This document shows, one piece after another, positions 1 through 7,055 of a DNA stretch of 37,527 nt (the first letter of the stretch is position 1; the number at the start of each line of letters is the position of its first letter). The notes under the pieces were generated by a model that did no database searches, had not been told where the DNA came from, and worked only from the letters and a program-made list of their open reading frames with translations. The position numbers and the translations under genes were made by a program. Source of the DNA: Candidatus Levyibacteriota bacterium (GTDB lineage Bacteria > Patescibacteriota > Microgenomatia > Levybacterales > UBA12049); NCBI GenBank assembly GCA_013816255.1, contig JACDET010000012.1:1-37527 (forward strand), in the 5' to 3' direction.

Positions 1-571
1 GAAGTGAAGGGATATACTCCCCTTCTGTCTTAAAACGGTGTGGTTCAGGGAAGGTTTCTCCAAACATACTGTTAAACTTCCGGACCACTTCCCGCGTCAC
101 TTCAATGTGCGGCTCTTGGTCAATCCCAACTGGTACGAGTTCTGCTTTATACAGCATGATATCGGCTGCCATAAGTATTGGATAATTAAGAAGTCCCATA
201 TTTACATACTTCGGATGTTGCGCTTTTTTATCTTTATATGTCGGAAGATCTTCAACTCTTGATACTGGATAAATTGTTGAAAGAAGAAACGCGAGTTCGG
301 TATGTTCCGGCACACGAGATTGTACTTCCAACAGACACTTCTTTGGGTTTAGTCCTACTGCTAAATAATCAATGATTATATCTCGTATTGACTGCTTCAG
401 GAGCTTCGGATCATAAGGGGTTGTTAGTACATGTAAGTCTACAACTGAATAAACACAATCAAGCTCAGGATTATTTTGCAATTCAAACATACCTTTTATA
501 GCGCCTAAATAATTACCTAGATGTAATCTTCCAGTTGCTCTTATGCCTGAGTAGACTCTTTTTTTATTCAT
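1..571 (-). CDS. trpS: Tryptophanyl-tRNA synthetase, N-terminal part (runs off window)
   Basis: This enzyme charges tRNA-Trp in the cytoplasm. The minus strand reads from an ATG at 571 for 190 codons with no stop before the window edge. The start, MNKKRVYSGIRATGRLHLGN, holds the class I HIGH-type motif as HLGN. Further on come LLNYPILMAADIMLY and VPVGIDQEPHIEVTREVV, the typical TrpS region that contacts Trp and AMP. The KMSKS loop lies beyond the edge. The start is 15 nt after the stop of the upstream oxidase. A good promoter sits in the end of that gene, so trpS can be read both from it and from the operon. I saw no T-box leader. Identification is secure; only completeness is unknown. Confidence 0.95.
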   Translation of the reverse strand, partial: MNKKRVYSGIRATGRLHLGNYLGAIKGMFELQNNPELDCVYSVVDLHVLTTPYDPKLLKQSIRDIIIDYLAVGLNPKKCLLEVQSRVPEHTELAFLLSTIYPVSRVEDLPTYKDKKAQHPKYVNMGLLNYPILMAADIMLYKAELVPVGIDQEPHIEVTREVVRKFNSMFGETFPEPHRFKTEGEYIPSL

Positions 572-580
572 AACTTCACC

Positions 581-609
581 ATTATACTATGAAAACCTCT
601 TTAATTGAA
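581..609 (-). promoter_or_regulatory. Promoter for trpS inside the oxidase 3' end
   Basis: On the minus strand there is TTCAAT, a 17-nt spacer and a perfect TATAAT (at 586-581). The -10 box ends 9 nt before the trpS ATG, so the transcript would be leaderless or nearly so. This is sequence evidence only. Confidence 0.5.
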
Positions 610-1678
610 ATCGTGAAATATCATATCTTGTTTTCCCAAAGATTGTTAATTCTGAAATTGCTTTGCCTATTAATGGAGCAAACTTAAATCCATGTCCTGA
701 AAAACCCGTAGCCACTATAGTTTTGCTATCAAGAAAGTCTACAATAAAATCTCCGTCTGGTGTCATATCATAGTAACAAACTTTTGATGCTATAACTTTC
801 GCATCGGCTAAATCTGGGATATATTTTCTTAAAAACTTTCTGCAATCAAGTATATACTTTCTATCTATCATTTCGCCTTTTGGAATACTTTTAATAACCT
901 TACCCGGTATATGTGATGCAATTTTTACTGCATTAATTCCATACATGGGCACACCATAATATCCTGTATTAGGGAATGTAAATGCTGGTAAAACATTTTT
1001 AGTAAAATGTTTTATTTTGTTGGGTTGCACATAAATTACATTTTGCTTAGTTATTGTTATTGGTAATTTATTTTCTAATAAACTGTTTGTTCCTATACCC
1101 GCTGTAATTATTGCTTTTGCATAGACAACTCTCTTTCCATCTTCGAATACAACTTCATCATTTCTATGGCTTACAACTTTATTATTTTCCAAAATAGTGA
1201 CACCATTTTGTTTTGCTAAATGCACATATGATGTAACAACAGCAAAAGCATCTAAGATTCCTCCATCATATTCCAAAATTCCCGACTGCGCCTGTATTTG
1301 TGGATACGTTTGTTGAAGCTTATTTTTATCCATTACAGCTACTCTTCTACCTAATTTTTTTAAGGTCTGATAATTATCCCTTAGTTTGATCTTTGTAGAA
1401 TCAAGTGTTAATACTCCGCAAGAGAATAATAACTGCTTCTTAGTTTTGACTTCCAATTCTTTTAATAGCCGCATGCTTTCAATCGCTAAAGATGCATAAT
1501 ATACGTCTTTACCGTATGAAGCCCGGAAGGCTTTGGAATAATCACCTGATGCGTTAATGGTATTGTTAAGAGAAAGTTCATCAATCAGTAGGATACTCTT
1601 TTTATGTTGTGATAAGTAATATGCTGACGCAGCTCCCATTACTCCACCTCCAATAATGACTACATCATACTTTTTCAT
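587..1678 (-). CDS. FAD-dependent amine oxidase, sarcosine oxidase / N-methyltryptophan oxidase type
   Basis: 363 aa, near the usual ~370-390 of monomeric sarcosine oxidase and N-methyltryptophan oxidase. The start YDVVIIGGGVMGAASAYYL is the Rossmann GxGxxG for FAD. A central CYYDMTPDGDFIVD matches the segment that carries the cysteine bound covalently to FAD in this subfamily, and GFSGHGFKFAP near the C-terminus matches the conserved flavin loop. Such enzymes oxidise secondary amines or N-methyl amino acids, making H2O2. The start follows GGAGG by 4 nt and overlaps the racemase gene by 14 nt, so the two are translationally coupled. The substrate cannot be read from sequence; a link to tryptophan is suggested only by the neighbours (a TrpR-like regulator and trpS). 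Confidence 0.85.
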   Translation of the reverse strand: MKKYDVVIIGGGVMGAASAYYLSQHKKSILLIDELSLNNTINASGDYSKAFRASYGKDVYYASLAIESMRLLKELEVKTKKQLLFSCGVLTLDSTKIKLRDNYQTLKKLGRRVAVMDKNKLQQTYPQIQAQSGILEYDGGILDAFAVVTSYVHLAKQNGVTILENNKVVSHRNDEVVFEDGKRVVYAKAIITAGIGTNSLLENKLPITITKQNVIYVQPNKIKHFTKNVLPAFTFPNTGYYGVPMYGINAVKIASHIPGKVIKSIPKGEMIDRKYILDCRKFLRKYIPDLADAKVIASKVCYYDMTPDGDFIVDFLDSKTIVATGFSGHGFKFAPLIGKAISELTIFGKTRYDISRFQLKRFS

Positions 1679-2369
1679 AGTACCTCCGTAGTAACGCTAA
1701 TGACAGTATTTCAACTGAATCGTACATCCTTACTTTTTTATATGACTTAGGGAATATCAAAGGAAGCTCGGTGCATCCCAAGATAATTCCATCTGCTCCT
1801 CTTTTTGTTAAATCATTCGCGATCTTCCGTAGTAAAAAAGAATCATGAACATCAGCCACTCCTTCAATTACGTTTCTAATAACATTTTCTATTTGATAAA
1901 CTTGTTCTTTATGAGGAGTAATACTCTTGATTCCATACTTTTGTAGCTCCTCTTGATATAACCGTGAGTTAAGTGTTGATGGCGTTGCGAGTATTCCAAC
2001 ATTTTTGATACTATCCACTTGTAATGCTTTGACTACGCTAGTAATCATTGAAATAAATTTTACCGGAGAACCTTTTTCTAAATCTTTTAGCAGTACATGT
2101 GCTGTATTGCATGCAATAGATAACGATGATAATGGCAGTTTATTAAGCGACGTAACTCTTTGTTGTAACATTTTAAATGCAATAGCTTTTTCCTTACTTG
2201 AGGAAATAAAATCAGGTACTGGAACTGAATGTAAAATAATCTCTGGAAAATCATTATTTTTCTTCGCACCAAAGTTCTGTATTGATAGTTGAATTAACCT
2301 ATCATACATATATATTGAGGCCTCAGGCCCCATACCACCGATAATCCCTATTGCATGTTTCATAATCAT
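1665..2369 (-). CDS. Aspartate/glutamate racemase family protein
   Basis: A PLP-independent racemase of the RacD/YgeA type. IGIIGGMGPEAS is the family's N-terminal signature, and the two catalytic cysteines are present in ACNTAH and GCTELP. I choose the start at 2369 (MIMKHAIGI), 7 nt after GGGAGG; an upstream in-frame ATG at 2399 lies inside a hairpin and has no SD. A start at 2363 is also possible. From 2369 the product is 234 aa, normal for the family. It sits between a TrpR-like regulator and an amino-acid-type oxidase, so a role in D-/L-amino-acid interconversion is likely; the exact amino acid is not known. Confidence 0.85.
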   Translation of the reverse strand: MIMKHAIGIIGGMGPEASIYMYDRLIQLSIQNFGAKKNNDFPEIILHSVPVPDFISSSKEKAIAFKMLQQRVTSLNKLPLSSLSIACNTAHVLLKDLEKGSPVKFISMITSVVKALQVDSIKNVGILATPSTLNSRLYQEELQKYGIKSITPHKEQVYQIENVIRNVIEGVADVHDSFLLRKIANDLTKRGADGIILGCTELPLIFPKSYKKVRMYDSVEILSLALLRRYYEKV

Positions 2370-2396
2370 AAAAAAACCTCCCGAGTATGAGAGGTT
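2370..2396 (-). promoter_or_regulatory. Hairpin with U-run covering the racemase SD site
   Basis: On the minus strand AACCTC (2396-2391) can pair with GAGGTT (2380-2375), whose GGAGG is the SD site, and it is followed at once by a T-run and the ATG at 2369. It looks like a small intrinsic terminator merged with the SD. The same layout recurs at both cobalamin riboswitches, but here I see no aptamer upstream. Confidence 0.45.
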
Positions 2397-2424
2397 CATT
2401 CAAAGATTTATAAAAACACAAAAA

Positions 2425-2712
2425 TCAGCCTCCCATATGAGATGAAAGATTCTGCCACCAACTTGTTTTTTGGATTTGCTCACGTTTAAGCTCAAGTGAA
2501 CCCCGTGTTACAGTCGCTACTCCGACGTGAAGCTTCTTCGCTATTGCATGCTGAGGAACGCCTTGATGAAGCATTTGGAAAATCGCTAAACGCTTTGGAA
2601 GTTCTTCTAACTCTTGCGGTGTTAAGAGACCTTTCAAAAAAGATTCAGCTTCTTCATTTGTCTGTAATTGTAGTAAAGAACTGATAAATTCTTTACGGTA
2701 TTGCGTTCTCAT
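2425..2712 (-). CDS. TrpR/YerC-family transcriptional regulator
   Basis: 95 aa, the usual size of the YerC/YecD branch of the Trp repressor superfamily. The stretch LTPQELEELPKRLAIFQMLH followed by HAIAKKLHVGVATVTRGSLE is the family's helix-turn-helix region. I choose the start at 2712 (MRTQYRKEF) over an upstream in-frame start at 2766, because a consensus promoter ends 7 nt before it and family members begin here. It heads a minus-strand unit with a racemase, an amine oxidase and trpS. Three ACTAG sites lie in the intergenic region; the E. coli trp operator is also built on CTAG cores. Control by tryptophan or another amino acid is inference. Confidence 0.85.
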   Translation of the reverse strand: MRTQYRKEFISSLLQLQTNEEAESFLKGLLTPQELEELPKRLAIFQMLHQGVPQHAIAKKLHVGVATVTRGSLELKREQIQKTSWWQNLSSHMGG

Positions 2713-2719
2713 AAATACT

Positions 2720-2748
2720 ATTATACTAGTATGCAATAGTAAATGCAA
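2720..2748 (-). promoter_or_regulatory. Leaderless promoter of the TrpR-like gene
   Basis: TTGCAT (2748-2743), 17-nt spacer, perfect TATAAT (2725-2720). The -10 ends 7 nt before the ATG at 2712. Confidence 0.7.
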
Positions 2749-2795
2749 GTGTCTAATTACTAGCATACTGTATAATGATTGTTATGAGTACTAGT
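2724..2795. promoter_or_regulatory. Candidate TrpR-type operators in divergent promoter region
   Basis: ACTAG occurs at 2725, 2759 and 2790, spaced 34 and 31 bp (about three helical turns). The first two are part of a longer direct repeat, TACTAGTATGCAATA and TACTAGCATACTGTA. The first lies next to the -10 box of the regulator gene; the second and third bracket the -10 box (TATAAT, 2771-2776) of the methyltransferase gene. Confidence 0.45.
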
Positions 2796-3746
2796 CAGAA
2801 CTTACCTGAAAAGTTTCTAGCGCGGCTTGAGGAGTTGTATCCACAAGATGTTTTATCTGGAGTATTGCGGGCTTATGAGCAGAAAATTGCACCGTCTTTC
2901 CGGGTAAATACGCTGAAAGCGACAACTGATGAGGTGAGAGATATATTATTTGCACTTGGATATGAAATCACACCAGTGTCCTGGTATAAAGATGCTTTTG
3001 TCATGCATAATAAATCTATTCGAGAATTAACTGAAACAGATATCTATATAAAAGGATGTATCTATATTCAAAATCTTTCAAGTATGATCCCAGCCCTCGT
3101 TATGGATCCACAACGTGATGAAAAAATTCTTGATATTGCGGCGGCTCCTGGAAGTAAAACCACACAAATTGCGGCTCTCATGCAAAACACTGGAGAGCTG
3201 ACGGCAAATGATTTAAGTTATAAAAGATTATTTAAGTTACGTGAGAATATATCTCAGGCTGGCGTAACAAACGCAAAAGTGCTGAATTTACCGGGTGAAT
3301 CTTTTTGGAAACAGCTCCCTGAATATTTTGATAGAACACTTGTTGATGTTCCTTGCAGTATGGAAGGACGCATGCTTGCAACGGACCCAAAAACATATAA
3401 AGATTGGTCTACCAAAAAAGTAAAGCAACTTTCAAAACTGCAAAAATATCTGCTGCGTTCTGCTATCTCGTGTACCAAACCTGGTGGCACTATTGTGTAT
3501 TCAACTTGTACGCTTTCTCCTGAGGAAAATGAAGAAGTCGTGGAGTGGGCAATTGAGAAAGCAAACGGCGCAGTCGTCGTTGAAAAGATTGTGCTTCCAG
3601 AAATTCCACTGATGCAAGGTTTAACGCAGTGGAGAAAGAAAACTTTTAATCATGTTGCGAACACAGCACGCGTTGTTCCGAGTCTGACAATGGAAGGTTT
3701 CTATATAGCAAAACTACACAAAATAAGCTCAACACTCCCTATATAA
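2784..3746 (+). CDS. RsmB/NOP2/Sun-type rRNA cytosine-C5 methyltransferase
   Basis: 320 aa. It transfers a methyl group from SAM to C5 of a cytosine, most likely in rRNA. DIAAAPGSKTTQ (about residues 115-127) is the SAM-binding motif I; the two cysteines of the NSUN mechanism are seen in DVPCSMEGRM (about 191) and YSTCTLSPEENEE (about 241). The N-terminal part is short, so there is no separate NusB domain as in full RsmB. I choose the ATG at 2784: TATAAT at 2771-2776 ends 7 nt before it, whereas the in-frame ATG at 2775 overlaps the -10 box. It is divergent from the TrpR-like gene and shares its ACTAG region. The exact target base is not known. Confidence 0.9.
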   Translation: MSTSQNLPEKFLARLEELYPQDVLSGVLRAYEQKIAPSFRVNTLKATTDEVRDILFALGYEITPVSWYKDAFVMHNKSIRELTETDIYIKGCIYIQNLSSMIPALVMDPQRDEKILDIAAAPGSKTTQIAALMQNTGELTANDLSYKRLFKLRENISQAGVTNAKVLNLPGESFWKQLPEYFDRTLVDVPCSMEGRMLATDPKTYKDWSTKKVKQLSKLQKYLLRSAISCTKPGGTIVYSTCTLSPEENEEVVEWAIEKANGAVVVEKIVLPEIPLMQGLTQWRKKTFNHVANTARVVPSLTMEGFYIAKLHKISSTLPI

Positions 3747-3755
3747 TTTTGCCTC

Positions 3756-3784
3756 TTGCAAATCCTATAATAATGTACTATACT
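3756..3784 (+). promoter_or_regulatory. Promoter of the sugar operon
   Basis: TTGCAA (3756-3761), 17-nt spacer, TATACT (3779-3784). It precedes the glycosyltransferase gene and probably drives the genes up to 9011. Confidence 0.65.
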
Positions 3785-3815
3785 ACCTTTTACTGACGTG
3801 TTCAGTGCCTATAAA

Positions 3816-4949
3816 ATGAATAAAAATAGTACATTACATATAGCATTTCTTGACTTTGACGACCTGAAAAATAAATTACTTTCAGGCGGTCAAGCCAGAG
3901 CCACATACGAGGTTTCCCAAAGACTTGTGAAAATGGGTCACAAAGTAACTATTATCTGTTCACGATATCCTGGTTCAAAGGATTACAGCAAAGACGGAAT
4001 CGTTTACAAACATATAGGCCTTGGCACAGACAACATTAAATTGAATAATGCGGCCTATATCCTTTTACTTCCATTCACAGTACGTACATTTACATGCGAC
4101 GTAATGATTGAATGCTTTACCGCACCGATCTCAACATTATTCTCCCCCGTATTCACAAAGATTCCGGTCATTGGTATGCCAACGATGTTTGAAGCCAAAG
4201 AATTTTCAGGTAAATATAATCTTCCATTTGATAAAGTTGAAGCATTTGGTGCCAAACACTATAAATACTTTCTCGCTTATTCTCCTATAAATAAAAAGAA
4301 AATGGAAAGTCTCAATCCAAAAATTCACACACGTATTATTCCAAACGGCGTCAGTGAAGATTTATTCAAAGTAAAAACAACTGAGAAAAAATATGGATTT
4401 TTCTTAGGCCGTATTGATATCCGACAAAAAAGTCTGGATACATTGATCGAAGCTTGCGCACTTCTTCCGAAAGATTTTCCAACAAAAATTGTTATTGCAG
4501 GAAATGGTCCACGCGAAGAAGAACAAGCTTTAACAAAACTTATTGAAGAAAAAGGTGTCGGAAACTTTGTGAGCTTTATTGGACGCGTTGATGGACGGAA
4601 GAAAGAACAGCTTCTTGCAAATTGTATGTTTGGACTCTACCCTTCACGTTTTGAAGACTTCCCACTTGTGCCACTCGAATTTACTGGTATGGGCAAACCC
4701 GTTGTTTGTGTCGATGTACCAGGCCTGAAATGGGTAACAAAGGACGTCGCGATCAAAGCTCGCCCAGGCAGTGCAAAATCACTTGCTGATGCACTTATGA
4801 TGATGGCAACTGATAAAGAAAAGCGCTCAATCCTTAAGAAAAATGCACGACCATTTGCTAAGCAATATGGATGGAATAACATCGCCAAACAATATGCAGA
4901 ATATTGCCATGAAGTTATCGCAATTGAGAAAGGAGCAACAAGTAAATAA
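3816..4949 (+). CDS. Glycosyltransferase family 4 (GT-B fold)
   Basis: 377 aa. SGGQARATYEVSQRLVKMGH near the N-terminus is the acceptor-domain start typical of GT4; FFLGRIDIRQKSLDTLIEA, then GRVDGRKKEQLLANC and PSRFEDFPLVPLEFTGMGKP form the nucleotide-sugar-binding half, with the E-x7-E type region. A cytosolic, membrane-associated retaining transferase is expected. The start is uncertain: an in-frame GTG at 3798 lies 13 nt after the -10 box and ATG 3816 follows without an SD. First gene of a co-directional set with an epimerase, a DegT aminotransferase and a NUDIX-PP2C protein, which suggests synthesis of a modified sugar for a surface glycan. Donor and acceptor are unknown. Confidence 0.88.
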   Translation: MNKNSTLHIAFLDFDDLKNKLLSGGQARATYEVSQRLVKMGHKVTIICSRYPGSKDYSKDGIVYKHIGLGTDNIKLNNAAYILLLPFTVRTFTCDVMIECFTAPISTLFSPVFTKIPVIGMPTMFEAKEFSGKYNLPFDKVEAFGAKHYKYFLAYSPINKKKMESLNPKIHTRIIPNGVSEDLFKVKTTEKKYGFFLGRIDIRQKSLDTLIEACALLPKDFPTKIVIAGNGPREEEQALTKLIEEKGVGNFVSFIGRVDGRKKEQLLANCMFGLYPSRFEDFPLVPLEFTGMGKPVVCVDVPGLKWVTKDVAIKARPGSAKSLADALMMMATDKEKRSILKKNARPFAKQYGWNNIAKQYAEYCHEVIAIEKGATSK

Positions 4950-4950
4950 T

Positions 4951-5985
4951 ATGAAAGTTTTAGTATTAGGTGGAGCTGGTTACATTGGCTCAGTATTATG
5001 TGAATATCTTGAATCAATTGGTGACGAAGTTGTCGTTATGGATAATTTTCTTTACGAAAGATCATTAAAGAATCTTGGGTCACGAAAATATATCATTGGT
5101 GATATCCGTAATATCAACGATCTCCTTCCTGCAATAAATGGGGCTGATGCGATTGTTAATTTGGCTGCTATATCAAACGATCCTGCGTCCGACCTTTTGC
5201 CAGAGCTCACATGGAACGTCAATTATAAAGCAAATGAATTGATTGCTGAACTCTGCCAAGCATCAGGCAAGCGGGTTGTCTATGCGTCTTCATGTTCGGT
5301 GTACGGGTTTTCTGAAAATGGAGAATTTACAGAAGAAAGCCCTGCAGGTCCTGTCACTTTGTATGCACGGACAAAAATGCTTTCTGAAAAACCCTATTTA
5401 GATGATAAAGTTGATAGTGTCGTTCTCAGATTTGCAACAGTCTACGGACATTCTCCAAAACCACGCTTTGATTTGGTTGTGAATACAATGATTGGTAATA
5501 GTTATTTCAATAACAAGATTACTGTTAATGGCGGTAACCAGTGGAGACCAGTTGTCCATGTCAAAGACGTTTCGCGTGTAATCGGCATGTCACTGCATGT
5601 GAAGAAACCAAAACACCGCGTCTATAACGTCGGTTCAAACGAACAAAATTACCGCATATCTGATCTTGCGATTGCAATCAAGAAAGAATTGCCGCACGTT
5701 GAGATAATCAGTAATAAAGATAGTATTGATGGACGCAGTTACAAAGCCAACTTTGACCGTCTGAAAAATGACTTTGGATTTACTCCAAAATATACTATCA
5801 AGGATACAGTCGAGGAAATTTACGCGGCTTTTAAAGATGGGACTATAACCGACATGAATGAAGATGTATACTTTAGAGTGAAATACTTAAAGAAATATAC
5901 CAATAACGGTGAAATAAGAAATAGTTTCTTTGATAGGTCATACGCAAGATTGACAAATCTGAGTGAACTGAAACTTTTTAGCTAA
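4951..5985 (+). CDS. NAD-dependent sugar epimerase/dehydratase (extended SDR)
   Basis: 344 aa. VLVLGGAGYIGSVLCEYLES is the GxxGxxG NAD(P) site; YASSCSVYG (about residue 110) gives the catalytic Ser/Thr region and LYARTK (about 137) the Tyr-x3-Lys pair; LRFATVYG and WRPVVHVKDVSR are typical of nucleotide-sugar epimerases such as GalE-like enzymes. The start at 4951 is 1 nt after the glycosyltransferase stop; an in-frame ATG at 4843 would run through the end of that gene and is rejected. The stop overlaps the next start as TAATG. The exact sugar is not determinable. Confidence 0.9.
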   Translation: MKVLVLGGAGYIGSVLCEYLESIGDEVVVMDNFLYERSLKNLGSRKYIIGDIRNINDLLPAINGADAIVNLAAISNDPASDLLPELTWNVNYKANELIAELCQASGKRVVYASSCSVYGFSENGEFTEESPAGPVTLYARTKMLSEKPYLDDKVDSVVLRFATVYGHSPKPRFDLVVNTMIGNSYFNNKITVNGGNQWRPVVHVKDVSRVIGMSLHVKKPKHRVYNVGSNEQNYRISDLAIAIKKELPHVEIISNKDSIDGRSYKANFDRLKNDFGFTPKYTIKDTVEEIYAAFKDGTITDMNEDVYFRVKYLKKYTNNGEIRNSFFDRSYARLTNLSELKLFS

Positions 5986-7052
5986 TGATCATTAACCTCA
6001 CAAAACCATCAATTGACGCAAAAGAACTCCAAGCGGTCGAACGCGTGTTCAAGAGTGGTTGGCTTGTGCGTGGGAAAGAAACAAATGCGTTTGAGCAGGA
6101 AGTTGCAGCTTTTACTGGCGCAAAACACGCAATCGCAACCAACGGCTGCACCATGGGACTTTATTTGGTAGTCAAGCAAATGAATCTTAAGCCCGATGAT
6201 GAAGTTATCGTCCCTTCCCTGACATGGAGTGCAACAGCCAGTATTGTTATTCAAGCTGGTGCAATACCCGTTTTTGCAGATGTTAAAAAGGATGATTGGT
6301 GTCTTGATCCAGAAGACGTAAAGCGAAAGATTACCTCAAAAACCAAACTTGTCATTCCCGTCCACTATTCAGGACGTGTTGCCCGTGGATTTGAGAACTT
6401 TCCTATCCCAGTCCTCTATGATTCAGCGCACCGCATTGAGAAAGATTGCTTCGACGGGACGACAGCATGTATGTCATTCTACGCGGTAAAGAATATGACC
6501 ACCGTTCGAGGCGGCGTCATTCTCACCAATGATGATGAAGCTGCAGCATGGTACAGAATGGCATGTCATGGAGGAATTGGTAAAGATACGCTCAACCGAT
6601 ATATGGGATCAGATGATAAAAGTGCCGCGAGTTTTTATTATGAAGTTGAAGTTCCAAGTTGGAATTTCGATATGACTGACGTTGAAGCTGCAATCGGCCG
6701 GGAGCAGTTGAAAAAAGTAACAGGTCTGAATCAAAAAAGAGAAGCTATTGTAAAACAATATAATAAAGCATTTGGTCTCAACATTAAAGGCAATCATATG
6801 TATCCGATACTTGTTGAAAACCGAAATGAATTCCTGGTCAATATGAAAGCCGCAGGAATCCAATGCAGCATCCACTACTTACCACTCCATCTTATGAAAG
6901 GCTATAAAGAGTATTATAAAGAATCATTACCAGTTACTGAATCTATTGGTGAACATTGTCTAAGTCTTCCACTGTATCCTGATTTGAAACAAGAAGAAAT
7001 CGACTTTATCATTGAACATGCGAAAAAATACGCAACGTCTATTAAAGCATAA
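5985..7052 (+). CDS. DegT/DnrJ/EryC1/StrS family PLP-dependent sugar aminotransferase
   Basis: 355 aa. It probably puts an amino group on a keto-sugar nucleotide, with PLP held by Lys about 168 in SFYAVKNMTTVRGG. TNGCTMGLYLVVK and VIVPSLTWSATAS match the phosphate-binding and substrate regions of the family, and LYDSAH carries the Asp that contacts the PLP ring. Its ATG shares a base with the stop of the epimerase gene, so the two are translationally coupled. The set suggests an amino-sugar pathway, but no 4,6-dehydratase is in the window, so the substrate must come from elsewhere. Confidence 0.9.
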   Translation: MIINLTKPSIDAKELQAVERVFKSGWLVRGKETNAFEQEVAAFTGAKHAIATNGCTMGLYLVVKQMNLKPDDEVIVPSLTWSATASIVIQAGAIPVFADVKKDDWCLDPEDVKRKITSKTKLVIPVHYSGRVARGFENFPIPVLYDSAHRIEKDCFDGTTACMSFYAVKNMTTVRGGVILTNDDEAAAWYRMACHGGIGKDTLNRYMGSDDKSAASFYYEVEVPSWNFDMTDVEAAIGREQLKKVTGLNQKREAIVKQYNKAFGLNIKGNHMYPILVENRNEFLVNMKAAGIQCSIHYLPLHLMKGYKEYYKESLPVTESIGEHCLSLPLYPDLKQEEIDFIIEHAKKYATSIKA

Positions 7053-7055
7053 CTC

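Noticed and set aside
1-600. T-box leader for trpS or the operon
   Set aside because: No AGGGTGGNACCGCG-type sequence or specifier stem is seen, and trpS has only a 15-nt gap upstream.
3798-3815. GTG start for the GT4 gene
   Set aside because: It is possible, but the conserved domain starts after ATG 3816 and neither has an SD, so ATG was preferred.
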